Below, piece by piece: positions 12,501 through 22,926 of a stretch of DNA of 64,000 nt. Position numbers and translations under genes: made by a program. Under the pieces are notes generated by a model. The model was given only the letters and a program-made list of their open reading frames with translations, was not told where the DNA came from and searched no databases. The DNA comes from Sycon ciliatum (lineage: Eukaryota > Porifera > Calcarea > Leucosolenida > Sycettidae), in contig NC_088643.1 of assembly GCF_964019385.1 (NCBI RefSeq), forward strand, positions 17,339,373 through 17,403,372, written 5' to 3'. Every line of letters starts with the position of its first letter. Position 1 is the first letter of the stretch.

Positions 12501-14717
12501 AGCCACGATTCAAACAAAAAACAAAACTTTGGCCGCATGCAGTGTGGAAAAAGACTGGCATTCTGCTTGCACCATGCATTACAGGGGATGGGATTTGACC
12601 GCAGAACCGTGAAAACCAACCTGCGAGGCTAGCTCGACAAATGAACCATTGGGGTGCTGCAGTCGGAACAGGGCGTTGCAGATGAAATGATGGCCGGAAT
12701 GAACACTTGCGTGGAAGTCGACGACCGATTCATTCCTCGCCACCATCCGGGGCGCGCTGAATCCCAGTGGTGGTGGTGGTCCTGGTAAAGCTAAGGCACA
12801 GAGCAAACAAACACATCACACTGCCGATCAGCACGATCTCCTGCCACATACTCATCACCATCACGAGCGAGAGCAAAACTTGGCCGCCAAGGACTGAGGT
12901 TGTGCGTGCTGTTCAGAAAGAATTGAGCTCTGGACCTTTTTCAAGCCAAATTTAGGTTAACCCTTTGGAACTGCACTGATCACACGACGTCAGGAGATAG
13001 CTGCAATTGCAAGTATATTCGTTCCAATTTCCATCATAACGCTGGTTCTACTTCACCGATTCTGACGATCTTGGGCTCGTTGGAAAGCTCTTGGAACGAG
13101 GATAACAGCGAGCCCAAACTCATCCAGGAGAGCGATTGCTGTCTGCTACCGAATGCCAGGAACGCCAGCTGAATACCAAATCCAAAACGGGAATAGTCCT
13201 TGTCTCGCCATTTCACTCGTGCTAGCTCAAAATCATTCAAATTTTTTCTAACAGGCTCACAAAAGCCGGGACAAAAAGCGCTGGGAGTGATGTCACACGC
13301 TGCGTGGGCAGGAAGAGGGAAAATCCCACTTTTGAACGAAATTTGCACTTCGCTGACGCATGAGAAATCGAGCGAACTTTCGAGCACTCGCCGCTCTGTT
13401 ATACTAGCTCGTATCGACCCCGGAGTTTTTCGAGCCGACAGCTTAGATTTTCTGCTACCTCGTAGGTATTTCGATTGTTGAATTCGGTTGAGATTTGACT
13501 GAGTTGTGACTCGTTGAGTGCACTTGCACACATGACATTGGCATCGTTCGAATTCGAACGATGAGCTCCAAAGGGTTAAACTGGGCTCAAAACCATATAA
13601 TATCTCCCTGCAACTATCAGACTCGAATGCAGAGCCAAAGGGTTTATAGGGAGAAAAAAAGGACCAATGAACTTCAAGTTACGCTATAATATCCACTAAC
13701 ACCACCAGATACTTGACAATCATCTCATGCGATAGCATTGCACGACACTGACCAACGGTGCTGACGGTCTAAAACTAACTGCCAATCAGCTCTAGCATAT
13801 CTGGGATGCGCCCTCCAACAGCCTTCCGGCTTGGAAGGTCCTCCTACGTTACCGTTATAACTTAGAACCTGAGTCCACGCTGGAAGGCTGTTGGAGTGCG
13901 CATTCAAGACTCACTCAATATGCAGTGAGCAGGTGTGGCGGCAGGCATGCTAGTATATCGCTTTGAGTCCCTGACTACAAGTACATGTACATGCATGGCA
14001 GCCAGCAGCTGCGTAGAGCTGCTGCAACTCACTGGCTGAAAAGCAACTAGGAGCGCTGCAGCCCAGCTCACTGCACGCCGTCACCAGGACGTTGCACACG
14101 CGCCAAGACCTCCAGTCCGTCTGACACAGCTCGGCAACAATGCCGCGGTGGTCGACCCGAGTTACGTCGTAGTGCCAGAAGACCTTGTACCTCGGATACC
14201 GGCCATTGCGCTGGCCGACGACGTAGCGTGTGATCGGCCTCTCAAAGCTTTCAGGTGGCCGGAAGCACACGACATTGACATCCACGCAGGGCGTCATTTC
14301 AACTCTTGATGGCTCTCCTGGCGAACACACGGGAGATATACATGAAGAGTCGACAGCATTAGCTGACCTCCCTACACACACCCGCCGGAACCGGTCGCTT
14401 GGTCGGGTTATCACCGGACCGGCTGGGTGGCCAGTAATGCATGTTCACTGCTGGCGAGGTTATATTTTACCCACTATGGCACACACAAAGCATGAACGGC
14501 TATGGTACCGTCGGACACATCAAAACGTTGCTCCCAGCAGGCCCGCTGCATGTGTAGGGAAGGTGTACAACGTACTTTGAAGTGGCAAAACACAGAGAGC
14601 AGTGCAAGAGAATGATCGAGGAACACATGAACTGGGAGTGCACTATAGAATACATCGAATACAATACAAACATCCCAAATGCATGTGTGCTGCAACGTGC
14701 AAAGTGCAAACACACAG

Positions 14718-14774
<57 letters not shown>

Positions 14775-14970
14775 TACTTGTACTTGCTCACTGCCAAAAC
14801 TGGTCACGTGGGTCTCCCCGGGAGAGGGGAGAGAGACTCAAAAGGAATCTTGGAAAGATGACTCAATTGGCCATTGAACCGCCCAATGGCCGACACCCCC
14901 TGAAATCCCCAAACTAGGGTGAACTTGAAATGATCCCACTTATGGGCTCACCACACCTCAGTAAGTGGGG

Positions 14971-15068
<98 letters not shown>

Positions 15069-15497
15069 GATGCAGGTAGGCAGGCGGGCAGGGAAGCAAG
15101 CACACGTGCACTATTTCCATATGTGTTTATCATGTATGTGCACTCAGGCAAAGAGATCAGCTAGCACTGATCTGCTGCCGCTGACCGTTTCAGCCTACCT
15201 GAAACCCGAACGCGATACATCACCTCAGCTCGTCCCTGGACATTCTGAACCGTGCACTGGAAGAGTCCAGGGTAGGACGCATTGACGTGCAGCGTGTACG
15301 CATGCGCTCCTTGACCGTGCTTGAACTTCTCGCCGTTGTAGTACCAGACAACATGCGTGGTAGCAGGGCCGCTCGGCACGCTGACATGCTGACTGCAGTT
15401 CAGCTGCACAGCATCGGTTGGCAAGAGCGTAGGCAGTTCTAAAACTTCCGTTGCGCCCAGACCAACTCGATGCGGTGGATCTGGACAAGAGAAGAAA

Positions 15498-15562
<65 letters not shown>

Positions 15563-18105
15563 GTCTAGTTTAAGTGACATATGGGCATGGGCAACACGAT
15601 TTGCGTCTGTGGTCTTGCCTCTCGCAGGTCTTCACGAGGCAGACCGCTCTGCCTTGCACATAGCTTCGCAACTGGTTGGAATTTTAACATACCATGTGCT
15701 ACCTGCTTTTAGTTGACCCCACTACTTAGGGCCTCAATTTAACGGTTCGCTATCAATATGATCAATAACGGTTAAACCCCGGTTGTAAGTCGACTACCCA
15801 ATTTCGGTTTTCAGGTCAGAAAGCGTTTACTTAAGAAAATTCCACATTTCGCTTGAGACTCAATTACAGTGAGTTTTCAGCATCCGTAGAAACGCCACCA
15901 CCCTGCAAAGATCAAACTTATAACCGGGGAAAACATGGTAGTCCGTGCTGCAATGTGAGTGCAGTAACTGCTACATGTGATGTGTCCAACTGGCCAGACT
16001 TCCTACGTTACATCCTGTAGCCTCGCAGGCTATACTCACCTTGCACGACAATAGGCACGTCATTCGACGTAGCCTTCACCTGTGAAGCAGTCGTCACGGC
16101 GCAGCTGTATGTTCCCTGAGAGTCCTCGTCGGTGCGACACAGTACGAGAACTCTCGAGGCGGCAGCAAGCACCGGCCACGATGATGACTTCGGCATGTCC
16201 GCTTGGTCACAACTGACATCACTGGTCGTTACCAACGGCAGCTCACTACTGACGCCGTAGCCGTTGCGTGTCCAGGAAACGTCAGTGATTCTCGAGTCGA
16301 AGTTGGATGCATCGCACACCAGCACTATGCGGCCGCCAGTGGCGGATGTGCTCGAAGCTGTCCATGCACGCACTGAAGCTGGTGCCACCTTTTTAGCTGT
16401 ACATACACACATACATACACACACAAACACACACACACAAACACACACACACACACACACACAAACACACACATGCATGCACACATACGGAGACTCCCTC
16501 GATTTAGGCTAAGGCCTGTGGAGAATCCATAAATGCAAATACAAAATACATTCACAAACGAAGCACGAGAAGACACTTTGCTGAATTCACATACGACAAC
16601 ATCCAGTGCGCCTCACAACCCACTACGCAGTGGGAGGGAACTCACCGTTATTGCCAATTAGCAGCAGAGTGCGTCCCGAGCACGCAGCATTCTCAAGCAC
16701 AGCCGAAGCAACACAGCACTGCAGCGTGCTGCCGTTCATGGATTCCGGAATGTCCCACAGATAAAGTGCTCCATTGTCCAAGAGCATGCTGCCGGCCGAA
16801 GTGCTATTGGCCGCTGTTAACTCGCTGCGCTGCTGAGCAATTACAACGTTGTTCACACGCCACGTCACGCGCTCGTAGCTAGACCAATCGTTTCCCACAT
16901 CAGAGCAGGGTAGGAGCAGGCTTGAGCCAGGTGTCAGATGCACTGCCCTGACACCACTGACCGAGCCATGCTCGCCTGTGCGGCCGCTGAGGTCTGCAAG
17001 CACATATACACACACACACAAACACACACACATGCAATGGGCAAGTACATACTGTGTTGTATGCGGGCAATAAGGTGACGGGGCAAGATATACATGCCGA
17101 ATAAGCCATTACGGACACATTATTTTCGGGAAAAGTTTTCAACTACTTGAATTAGCAATAACCACGCCTCGGTTGGACCTCATTGGCTATGGTACATGTA
17201 CTACCACTGCGCAACACAGCAGACCAACAGTGCATTCTCCAATACTCCCATGCACTCATGTTAGCATCACAGAGAGCCAAGGGTGCCGCCGGCAATGGTG
17301 TGGTAAGAACACTTTAAAAGCACGGTGTTGGAAGTTCAAAAGAAAATGATGGCCTGTAGGCATAGTATGCATGGCAAACGGACTCAATGCAATGATGTTA
17401 ACAGCTAAAGCTCTCATTGGTTTTCACTAGAACGTACTGCCTCAGTACAACAGGCGTACTCATTGCAGTGCGCAGCTGTGTAGCAAGCAAGCTGCCCAGG
17501 AAGTTACTTGAACAGGCGCCAACTATTGGCATGAACAGGCGAACTGCTGGTGATGTGACTGGCGACCATGCACGTGATGCTGATGATTAACAGTCGCCCA
17601 AGGCGAAGCAAGCAGCACGAGAATCTGCCACAACAGCCACCGCAACAGCCGCAGTGATAGCCAGTAGCTACAAGTACGCAGCCCAGGGCAGTGAGTCGCT
17701 CACATGCAGGCGCCATGCCATGGTCAAAACGCAGAATCCACCTACCTGAAAGACGGATGTGCGCCTCGTTACTGATGACCGAGCCAACTGGCTCGACCCT
17801 GACCTTGCAGCGGTAGTAGCCCTCCAACTCAGGAAGGAAATCCACCGACTGCTTGTAGACCAGACTGTTTCCCTCCCGAGCCCAGCGTGACTCCACAACA
17901 TACTCAACGTTGCTCCACTCTGCAAGATCAACAGCTAGTGCGAGACCTGATGGCTTGAACTGCCACTCCACGGTGCCATTAGCATTGGCGTATTCGCACG
18001 GTAGTCGTATTTCCGGGTGGTAATCCGTAATCACCACCGAGCTCTGCGGGCCCCGTACAATGACCGGCGATGCACGCAGAAAGCCATGGTGCATGTCTTC
18101 GGGTG
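6192..18105 (-). CDS. Single-pass receptor: four Ig domains, FNIII-like domains, TM helix, tyrosine-bearing tail
   Basis: Assembled from GT-AG exons on the minus strand, 5' to 3': 18105-17746, 16993-16646, 16396-16040, 15480-15199 (four Ig); 14317-14033, 12781-12621, 11475-11244, 11164-11079, [missing exon], 10302-10229, 9833-9473, 9225-8899 (FNIII-like); 8029-7955 (stalk); 7621-7510 (TM); 6585-6192 (tail and stop). Every junction keeps frame except one: 11079 ends in phase 0 and 10302 starts in phase 1, so one exon between them is not found. The visible exons encode about 1,150 residues. Single-exon Ig domains bordered by phase-1 introns are typical of animal Ig-superfamily receptors. Role inferred: cell-surface adhesion or cytokine-type receptor. 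No kinase or phosphatase domain is present. I cannot name an orthologue. The first exon is uncertain (see 18343-18422 and 26271-26469). Confidence 0.75.
6872..7331. repeat. 36-bp minisatellite, about 12.5 copies
   Basis: Units contain CAAGTACACAAGGGGTGGTC. They lie in the receptor intron between the TM exon and the tail exon. Because 36 is a multiple of 3, all frames stay open (repeating KYTRGGPFTHAG on plus), but it is intronic. Confidence 0.95.
7350..7477. mobile_element. MITE family A, copy 2
   Basis: Ends resemble GCTCAGTGAAATCCAATC and TTTCATTGAGC. The core carries GAGCCCTAGACCTGCGAGCA, shared with copies 4 and 5. Intronic in the receptor. Confidence 0.7.
7510..7621 (-). CDS. Receptor transmembrane exon
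   Basis: Begins phase 1 after ctgcag and ends phase 2 at a gtaagg donor. It reads TVSLEIG, then a 20-residue hydrophobic helix (AAALFVAMLLLILAAIV), then RHRRRRKHSQSQ. The basic cluster just after the helix fixes the topology: Ig/FNIII part outside, tail inside. Confidence 0.9.
7955..8029 (-). CDS. Receptor juxtamembrane stalk exon
   Basis: 25-residue phase 1-1 exon, rich in Ser, Ile and Asp (AISDLISNSGSTSEGPSA). No domain; probably a flexible stalk outside the membrane. Confidence 0.7.
8187..8677. repeat. 19-20-bp interleaved minisatellite
   Basis: Two unit types, CGCACTCCATACTTCACAC and CCATGCTGCATACTTCACAC, alternate in blocks over about 490 bp within a receptor intron. Long His/Ser/Thr-rich open frames across it are repeat artefacts. 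Confidence 0.95.
8899..10302 (-). CDS. Receptor membrane-proximal FNIII-like exons
   Basis: Three exons. 10302-10229 (phase 1 to 0) reads VPKKDPVIVKTFRLDSEPDA, the first part of a domain ending LVLWK. 9833-9473 (phase 0 to 1) completes it (DSMFRWTHPSDNGGQ, DQYSVRAWSCAQG) and has an acidic insert (SAADDDDADSSD). 9225-8899 (phase 1-1) is one 109-residue beta-rich domain (YKIYSNWTVDEDL, VECNVSLSATFRNYG) with N-glycosylation sequons. FNIII-like fold is inferred from length, phase pattern and Trp/Tyr spacing; similarity is weak. No WSXWS motif was seen. Confidence 0.65.
10395..10686. mobile_element. TA-flanked MITE, 292 bp
   Basis: Inverted termini CTGTATAGCAGGA followed by ATTTTCGGACGG match at 24 of 25 bases or better. 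TA dinucleotides lie on both sides, as for Tc1/mariner-type insertion. In a receptor intron close to where one FNIII exon is missing. Confidence 0.75.
11079..14317 (-). CDS. Receptor upstream FNIII-like exons
   Basis: 14317-14033 (phase 1-1) is a 95-residue cysteine-rich domain: DVNVVCFRPPESF, YKVFWHYDVT, WRVCNVLVTACSELGCSAPS. 12781-12621 (phase 1 to 0) and 11475-11244 (phase 0 to 1) together give a 131-residue domain: FSAPRMVARNESVVDFHASV, then CISYRGCVTANLSAYHAG and ANWVTVTTPRSV. 11164-11079 (phase 1 to 0) starts another domain (ENGTVVLGMNFDLQ) whose second half is missing from my model; the open frame at 10707-10898 was considered but lacks a good phase-1 donor. FNIII-like is inferred from size and intron phases. 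Confidence 0.65.
11805..12440. mobile_element. Large foldback element, arms about 300 bp
   Basis: The sequence from about 11805 (AATGTGTACGCACTC) to 12100 returns in inverted orientation between about 12135 and 12430, with small indels. Shared blocks include CATTGGATCTAGAACTACCA and GTGTGGAGTGGAGAGGTGCA. No coding capacity. It lies in the receptor intron 11476-12620. Confidence 0.8.
12961..13575. mobile_element. piggyBac-like non-autonomous element
   Basis: Flanked on both sides by TTAA (12957-12960, 13576-13579), with terminal repeats CCCTTTGGA / TCCAAAGGG. TTAA plus CCCTTT ends fit the piggyBac superfamily. No transposase is seen, but the minus strand is open for 165 codons (13531-13034), translating to nothing I recognise. 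Confidence 0.65.
13657..13870. repeat. Dispersed repeat, second copy at the window's right edge
   Basis: TCCACTAACACCACCAG, CTCATGCGATA and CAACTTAGAACCT-like blocks recur in the same order at 63870-64000. Unclassified element, intronic here. Confidence 0.6.
14721..15066. repeat. (CA)n tracts flanking a SINE-like unit
   Basis: (CA)n at 14721-14770 and 14971-15066 flank a 200-bp unit (14771-14970, CACTGCCAAAACTGGTCACG onward). The unit recurs inverted at 29741-29942, again beside a long (TG)n tract. Probably a short interspersed element that carries or seeds the microsatellite. Confidence 0.75.
15199..18105 (-). CDS. Receptor Ig-domain exons
   Basis: Four exons, each one Ig domain in phase 1-1. 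18105-17746: cysteines in LPCEY and GYYRCKV, tryptophan in VEWQFK. 16993-16646: LLPCSDVG, VTWRV, LQCCVAS. 16396-16040: VLVCDASNF, VSWTRNG, GTYSCAV. 15480-15199: QLNCSQHV, VVWYYNGE, GLFQCTVQN. All keep the canonical B-strand Cys, C-strand Trp and F-strand Y/F-x-C. They form the distal, membrane-far part of the receptor. Confidence 0.85.
15503..15560. repeat. (GA)n microsatellite
   Basis: 58 bp of GA directly upstream (minus strand) of the fourth Ig exon, forming a CT-rich tract before its acceptor on the coding strand. A second GA array is at 19255-19341. Confidence 0.9.
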
Positions 18106-18198
18106 CTGCAGAAGGCACAGTTTTTAAACACGTATGTGCATGAGCGCATGTACACACACATACATACACACACACGCGCACACACACGCGCACACACA

Positions 18199-18245
<47 letters not shown>

Positions 18246-18342
18246 CAATGGCACATCAGCACCGAGATATTCACAGTCATCTAAAATTAAACACCAGCTA
18301 TTGCGGTTCAAGTTCCAAAAATTATTCAAACAACTTCCTACC

Positions 18343-18422
18343 TGCATTACGCCCAAAAAAAACATCAAGAAGAAGCCAGTCGCCACTGCCAAGGCCCACA
18401 CAACGCCAGCAAGCAGGACCAT
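18343..18422 (-). CDS. Candidate first exon (signal peptide) of the receptor
   Basis: ATG at 18422 opens MVLLAGVVWALAVATGFFLM, a very hydrophobic stretch, followed by a cag|gtagga donor. It would end in phase 0, whereas the first Ig exon begins in phase 1. Either the donor is elsewhere, another exon intervenes, or the true start is at 26469. This could also be intronic sequence. Confidence 0.3.
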
Positions 18423-18500
18423 GAGATGCCAACAGCATCAGGGGTTCTCAGGTCTTGACACATCAATGCATGTGTGAAGTGTCATCAATTAGCACCCAGG

Positions 18501-18960
18501 TGATTAGCATGTTCGCTTTGCAGCTGCCACGCTGCGACTAGAAATTGAAGCCGTGCACGCCCATCCATAGGACTGAAGTGCACAGAGACTATTTTACATT
18601 GCTCAGGCATGCTGGAAATGATGTGTTTTCGACCAGGATCAGTGCGAGTGCCGAAGCACATGGCCATCATCCCTTCCTCCCCCGAGGCAGTCCTGGTAAC
18701 GTTTGACGAAATCTCTACTGGCCAGGTAACTGTGCAGTCTGCATGCTTATACACTACGTCTTGCACGGTCCCCATGAGTGGTTCAGTGTAGTGCCCTCAA
18801 TGCACCACAGGCGGGAACGGACGATACAAACTGCACGGCTGTGCTTAAGCACAGGGCCGCCTCATCAAGGCTCGTTTCACTGACATCCAGGAAATCGGAG
18901 CATTGTGTGGTGCGGAAATGAAAGAATCGCTGCACGCCGGCTACATCAAAGCTCGCCCGG
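18501..18960 (-). CDS. Possible extra N-terminal exon(s), unresolved
   Basis: Two abutting minus-strand frames look protein-like: FFHFRTTQCSDFLDVSETSL (up to 18783) and CTVTWPVEISSNVTRTASGE (from 18775 down). They are in different frames with a stop between, so they are two exons with a tiny intron, a decayed exon, or chance. No family recognised. Confidence 0.25.
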
Positions 18961-18986
18961 TACTCATTATACCAAGTATACTGTAT

Positions 18987-19119
18987 CATACACTGGGATC
19001 TAATGCTGGGACTCGCAATGATACACTGGGATCCAATGCTGGGACTCGCAATGATACACTGGGATCCAATGCTGGGACTTGCAATGATACACTGGGATCC
19101 AATGCTGGGACTCGCAATG
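18987..19119. repeat. 33-bp tandem repeat, 4 copies
   Basis: Units contain ACACTGGGATCCAATGCTGG; copies nearly identical. Open in frame because 33 is a multiple of 3. A (GA)n tract follows at 19255-19341. Confidence 0.9.
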
Positions 19120-19250
19120 AGTCTTTCCAGATCTCTGGTACCAACAGAGAGAAGGAATACAACCACTCCGTGCCAAATTTGGTGAGGTTCCTTCATTTCT
19201 TAGGACCTCGGAAACTTCATCGCAACATATTTATACAGAGCGAGCGAGCA

Positions 19251-19323
<73 letters not shown>

Positions 19324-19843
19324 AGAGAGAGAGAGAGCACCCTGTATTAGTACGATTGACGCTGGTAATTTCATATGCATTTCATTTCGTACGAAACTTT
19401 CAGCGCGTGGAATGTATGAAAGACATTAAAACGCATAATTAAAAATAGCATACAAACTATTTACTAGTGTTTAAACCGAACACGGATTCTTCGAACGAAT
19501 AATCTATCGAATAATTTCGCCCTCCATCGAACGAATAATCTATATTCTATCGTACGCATGATGGCATTTTTCAACACTTTTTCAGCACTTTTTAAAGGGG
19601 AACTCCACGAAAAAATGAAAATTTGATAGCCTGTAGAGTTTCGGGCGCTGAGTCGAATGGTCTTGGTCCGAAGTCTCTACGAGAAAGCGTTCTTGAGATA
19701 TTTCAATTTTAGCCACGCCCCATACCAATGTATGTGTGACGTCATTGTGGCAATGTGCGAAAATACTTGGATTTTGAATCTCACTTTCTTCAGGACGAAA
19801 GTCACTTCAGAAAGTAGTTTGCCAAGTCGCCTGAGCCGCTGCA

Positions 19844-20039
19844 ATGCCAAATTGTTGTGTTGTTGATTGTGCCAGTATCACATCATCCTCCTGGGGTTAG
19901 TTTTCTCAAATTCCCAAAGGATGGAGACCTGGCAAAGCGCCGAGATGTTGCAATGCGTCGTGAAAATTTCAAGCCTATTTTCGCAGCACGAGCTATGTTT
20001 GCTCGCTGCATTTATGATCCAGAGGGACTTGAGAGCTGA
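19844..20039 (+). pseudogene. Kolobok transposase, THAP zinc-finger relic
   Basis: Begins MPNCCVVDC (the THAP C-x2-4-C) and continues, in another frame, GVSFLKFPKDGDLAKRRDVA and MRRENFKP, the FxFPxD and R-R-E-F signature of THAP domains. The frame break lies around the TAG near 19898, and the final Cys-x2-His is replaced (AMFARCIY). Not translatable as one protein. Confidence 0.75.
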
Positions 20040-21064
20040 GTTTTGACGAGTACGCCGTCCAGGAAAGCCCTAATCAGTGTACCAGTGCCCTCCGAACCGT
20101 GAGCCTCCAGCAAAGCGAACTCAACAAGCTGCAACTGAGAAAGCAGGGCGAGATACGTCCCATCAGGATCAGAAGAGTACATCACCCCATCAACTCCGAC
20201 TGCAGCTAGCTGATGAACGATATTACCCCAGTAACTTTGCGCATACCAGTACTCAAACTGTGCACATCTGTCATCAACTGGGACGCAAACAGACAGACCC
20301 CCAGCAAGTACGAAGGTTACAGAACTGTTTGCTTGCGATGTGCAGGCAGCATGCACGACGAACTGTCTCACCAATCCTGCCAAACTGAACCAGTGTAAGT
20401 TGATTGCGTGGATATGTCTCTATTTATAACAGCTACCCTACTTCTAGGCATGGTTGCATGAATACCATATCACTCAGAGCAGTTGTTAGAAGTCTGGACA
20501 GCCTTGGAATAGTGCAAGTAAAGTGAAACAAAAATATATTACACTCCGAGTTCCACGCTTGCGGGATCACCAGGCCAAAAAAATCTAATTTCGAACAAGG
20601 AATGGGTTCTGGTTGTATGCGAAAGAAAAGTAAGTGAAGACCTATTGTGCAAGGAATACAGTGGGAACTACACATATTATACACATGCACTCACACCATC
20701 ACCCACATGCGCGCGCGTGCGTGTGCGTGCACACACACAAACACAACAACACACACACATACGCACCCACATACTCAAACTCACTCGCACGCACGCTAGC
20801 CTAAGGATAGTACATATGCTGTAGTAGTGGTATACTTAGTGAAATGACTATGTGTACATCTAATGACGCCGCCACTCCACGCCAGAAGACAACAAACATC
20901 TGCTGCAACATTTTTGCTCCCGTCTCTTATGGGCAACACAGGGAATGAAACGAACAATGCAATTGAGAACAAGAGTCGTCCTGTACGGTGAAGTTTCCAT
21001 TTTCTCATACAGCAGTATATTGTCTAAGCAAGTGTGTTTTCTCCACATTCTTTTTGCCATGCAG

Positions 21065-21440
21065 GTATATCACAGTGTCATGCCAAACTACATTCTCAAA
21101 CGCATTCGTTTCTCAATTCTGGGGATGATTGGACACGCACATCTCGCAGCTCTTGACGACGTCAATGTCAACCGTCGCCACAGCACAACCAAAAAGACCG
21201 CGATAGGAAGGTATAAAGTCCAGTTCTCAAAGCATAAAGAAGACTGTGGCCAAATAGAAAATTATACGACAGAAAGAGCTATGAGTATGTTGACAAGCTC
21301 ATGTGTGAGGTGGTAGCGGTTGCAAATGGCAACCTCCATGTTCCTGCCTTGGAGAAGCGTGTTTCCCTGCCAAATTCCAGGTGGAAGCCTCCTGAGAAGG
21401 CTGAGGTGGTGCAGGATTTGGATATCTTTGCCTGATGGTA
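21065..21440 (+). pseudogene. Kolobok transposase core relic
   Basis: After a tgcag that could be an acceptor it reads SVMPNYILKRIRFSILGMIG, then HAHLAALDDVNVNRR and YKVQFSKHKED, continuing in a second frame as YVDKLMCEVV. The GM-IGR-HLA-LD-N-NR and KVQ-SK blocks are familiar from THAP/Kolobok transposases of cnidarians and other invertebrates (recalled, not searched). Confidence 0.65.
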
Positions 21441-22599
21441 TTCACAACGCAGGCTGGAAGACGACAACGAACGTGCTTGCCCAATTTGCCGTGTACATAG
21501 TGTGTACTGCCTGTGTGCCGCATAGCGTAGAGATCTACACAAACACAGAATGTCATATGGAATGTGTATGATGAGTGCTTGTACACATACCACATTGCTG
21601 TACCGTAATAATTATTATAGTCAAATACTCATTTACTCTACATATGCGCTGTATTGCACCTACCGGTACCTACCTGCACTTTCAGTGCGCGCGCCATCCT
21701 AATTTAGTGTCCACTGGTACAAAGATGGAGGGTCTTGTAGAATTTACCATAATTGCTGATTTCAAATTGAATTCCAATGATCTGGGGGATGAATACTGAT
21801 TAGGACGCGTTCGATTACCTACTAGTACAGAGATGTCTTGGTCAGAAAGTACAGATTTCTTACTCTCCTGCCAGAATTTGTGCATTATTTTGGTGTACGC
21901 TTTCTTGACCCCACGCTTGTACGTTGCATGCCATGGTATACTAGAAAACGAGTTTATTGACAAAGTCTATCGCTTGAAACGATAAAGTATGGGTTCGGGT
22001 GTGATCAAAATTAATGCACCCATGGTGCTCATAAACTGTGTGCAGTGCTCTCTTCACCAACAGAACACTACCTACCATACTTTGTAGATCTTGTACCAAT
22101 CCAAGGGAAAATGACAAAGACAAATGTGAGTCATGCATGAAAACTTGTGATAGCACGGTCTATAGTACAGAACAACGTTGTTCGTGCTATGCCTGACAAC
22201 AATAATTAGTTACACACAAAACATTACGCGCATCGATCCTCACAAGATAAGTCAAGACATACTCGGAGCAAAGAGAAATTTGTTTGTGTCATGCATGAAA
22301 CTTGTGATAACTACCAGTACAATGTCTTTCTTGTGCGACGCCTACTGTAGTGCGCCTGACAACAATAAATTTCCCCCAAAAAATAAGAATAAGTGTATCA
22401 TGCTGATACGCGATCCTCACAAGACAAGTCAAGGCAAACTATTAAATTGAGGCTTACCTAATGTCAGACTCTTCTGTCACTGGCATTGGCGGCTTCTGCA
22501 TGTCGAGATAACCTCGAAGAGCAGTGATGAGCACAGCCTAATGCAAGGATACGATCTCGTAATCTGCGAGGTCCGCTACGCAAGAAACCTTGGGCCGTC

Positions 22600-22926
22600 T
22601 TGTCGACAGCGACGGCAGCATCCTACCAGCAAAATCATTCCCGCGGGCTGGGCATGGCTATACACTTTTGTCCACGCTCGCACCAGTCGGAGTCCCAAAC
22701 GAATCGAGATTCTGGTGGCCAAGCTACTCGTCTTCTGTCCGACGGACGCAGCTGCTGACGCATCTTCTTCCTCCACATTTGTTACACGCGATGGCAGCTC
22801 CTCAGCAGAGTATGTGGGCTCCCTGCCCCAACCATACGCGGCGGTGGGCTGTTGGTCGTCCTCACTGGCCTCAGCATCGCTGCCTTCATTGCTGGGGACA
22901 GAGGATTGTTCGGAATCGCCCATCTT
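22600..22926 (-). pseudogene. Kolobok accessory ORF relic, Cys-rich (P2X7-tail-like)
   Basis: Starts MGDSEQSSVPSNEGSDAEAS and GREPTYSAEELPSRV. In a second frame it gives SDWCERGQKCIAMPS, matching the DWCxCGxCxxMP module seen in second ORFs of Kolobok-like elements and in the P2X7 cytoplasmic tail. Broken by at least one frameshift. Confidence 0.6.

Noticed and set aside
13034-13531. 165-codon minus ORF as a host gene
   Set aside because: Wholly inside a TTAA-flanked element; kept only as a finding.
20012-20383. 123-codon minus-strand ORF
   Set aside because: Lies inside the Kolobok element directly after the THAP relic; the plus strand there looks like the transposase linker, so this is probably a shadow frame.
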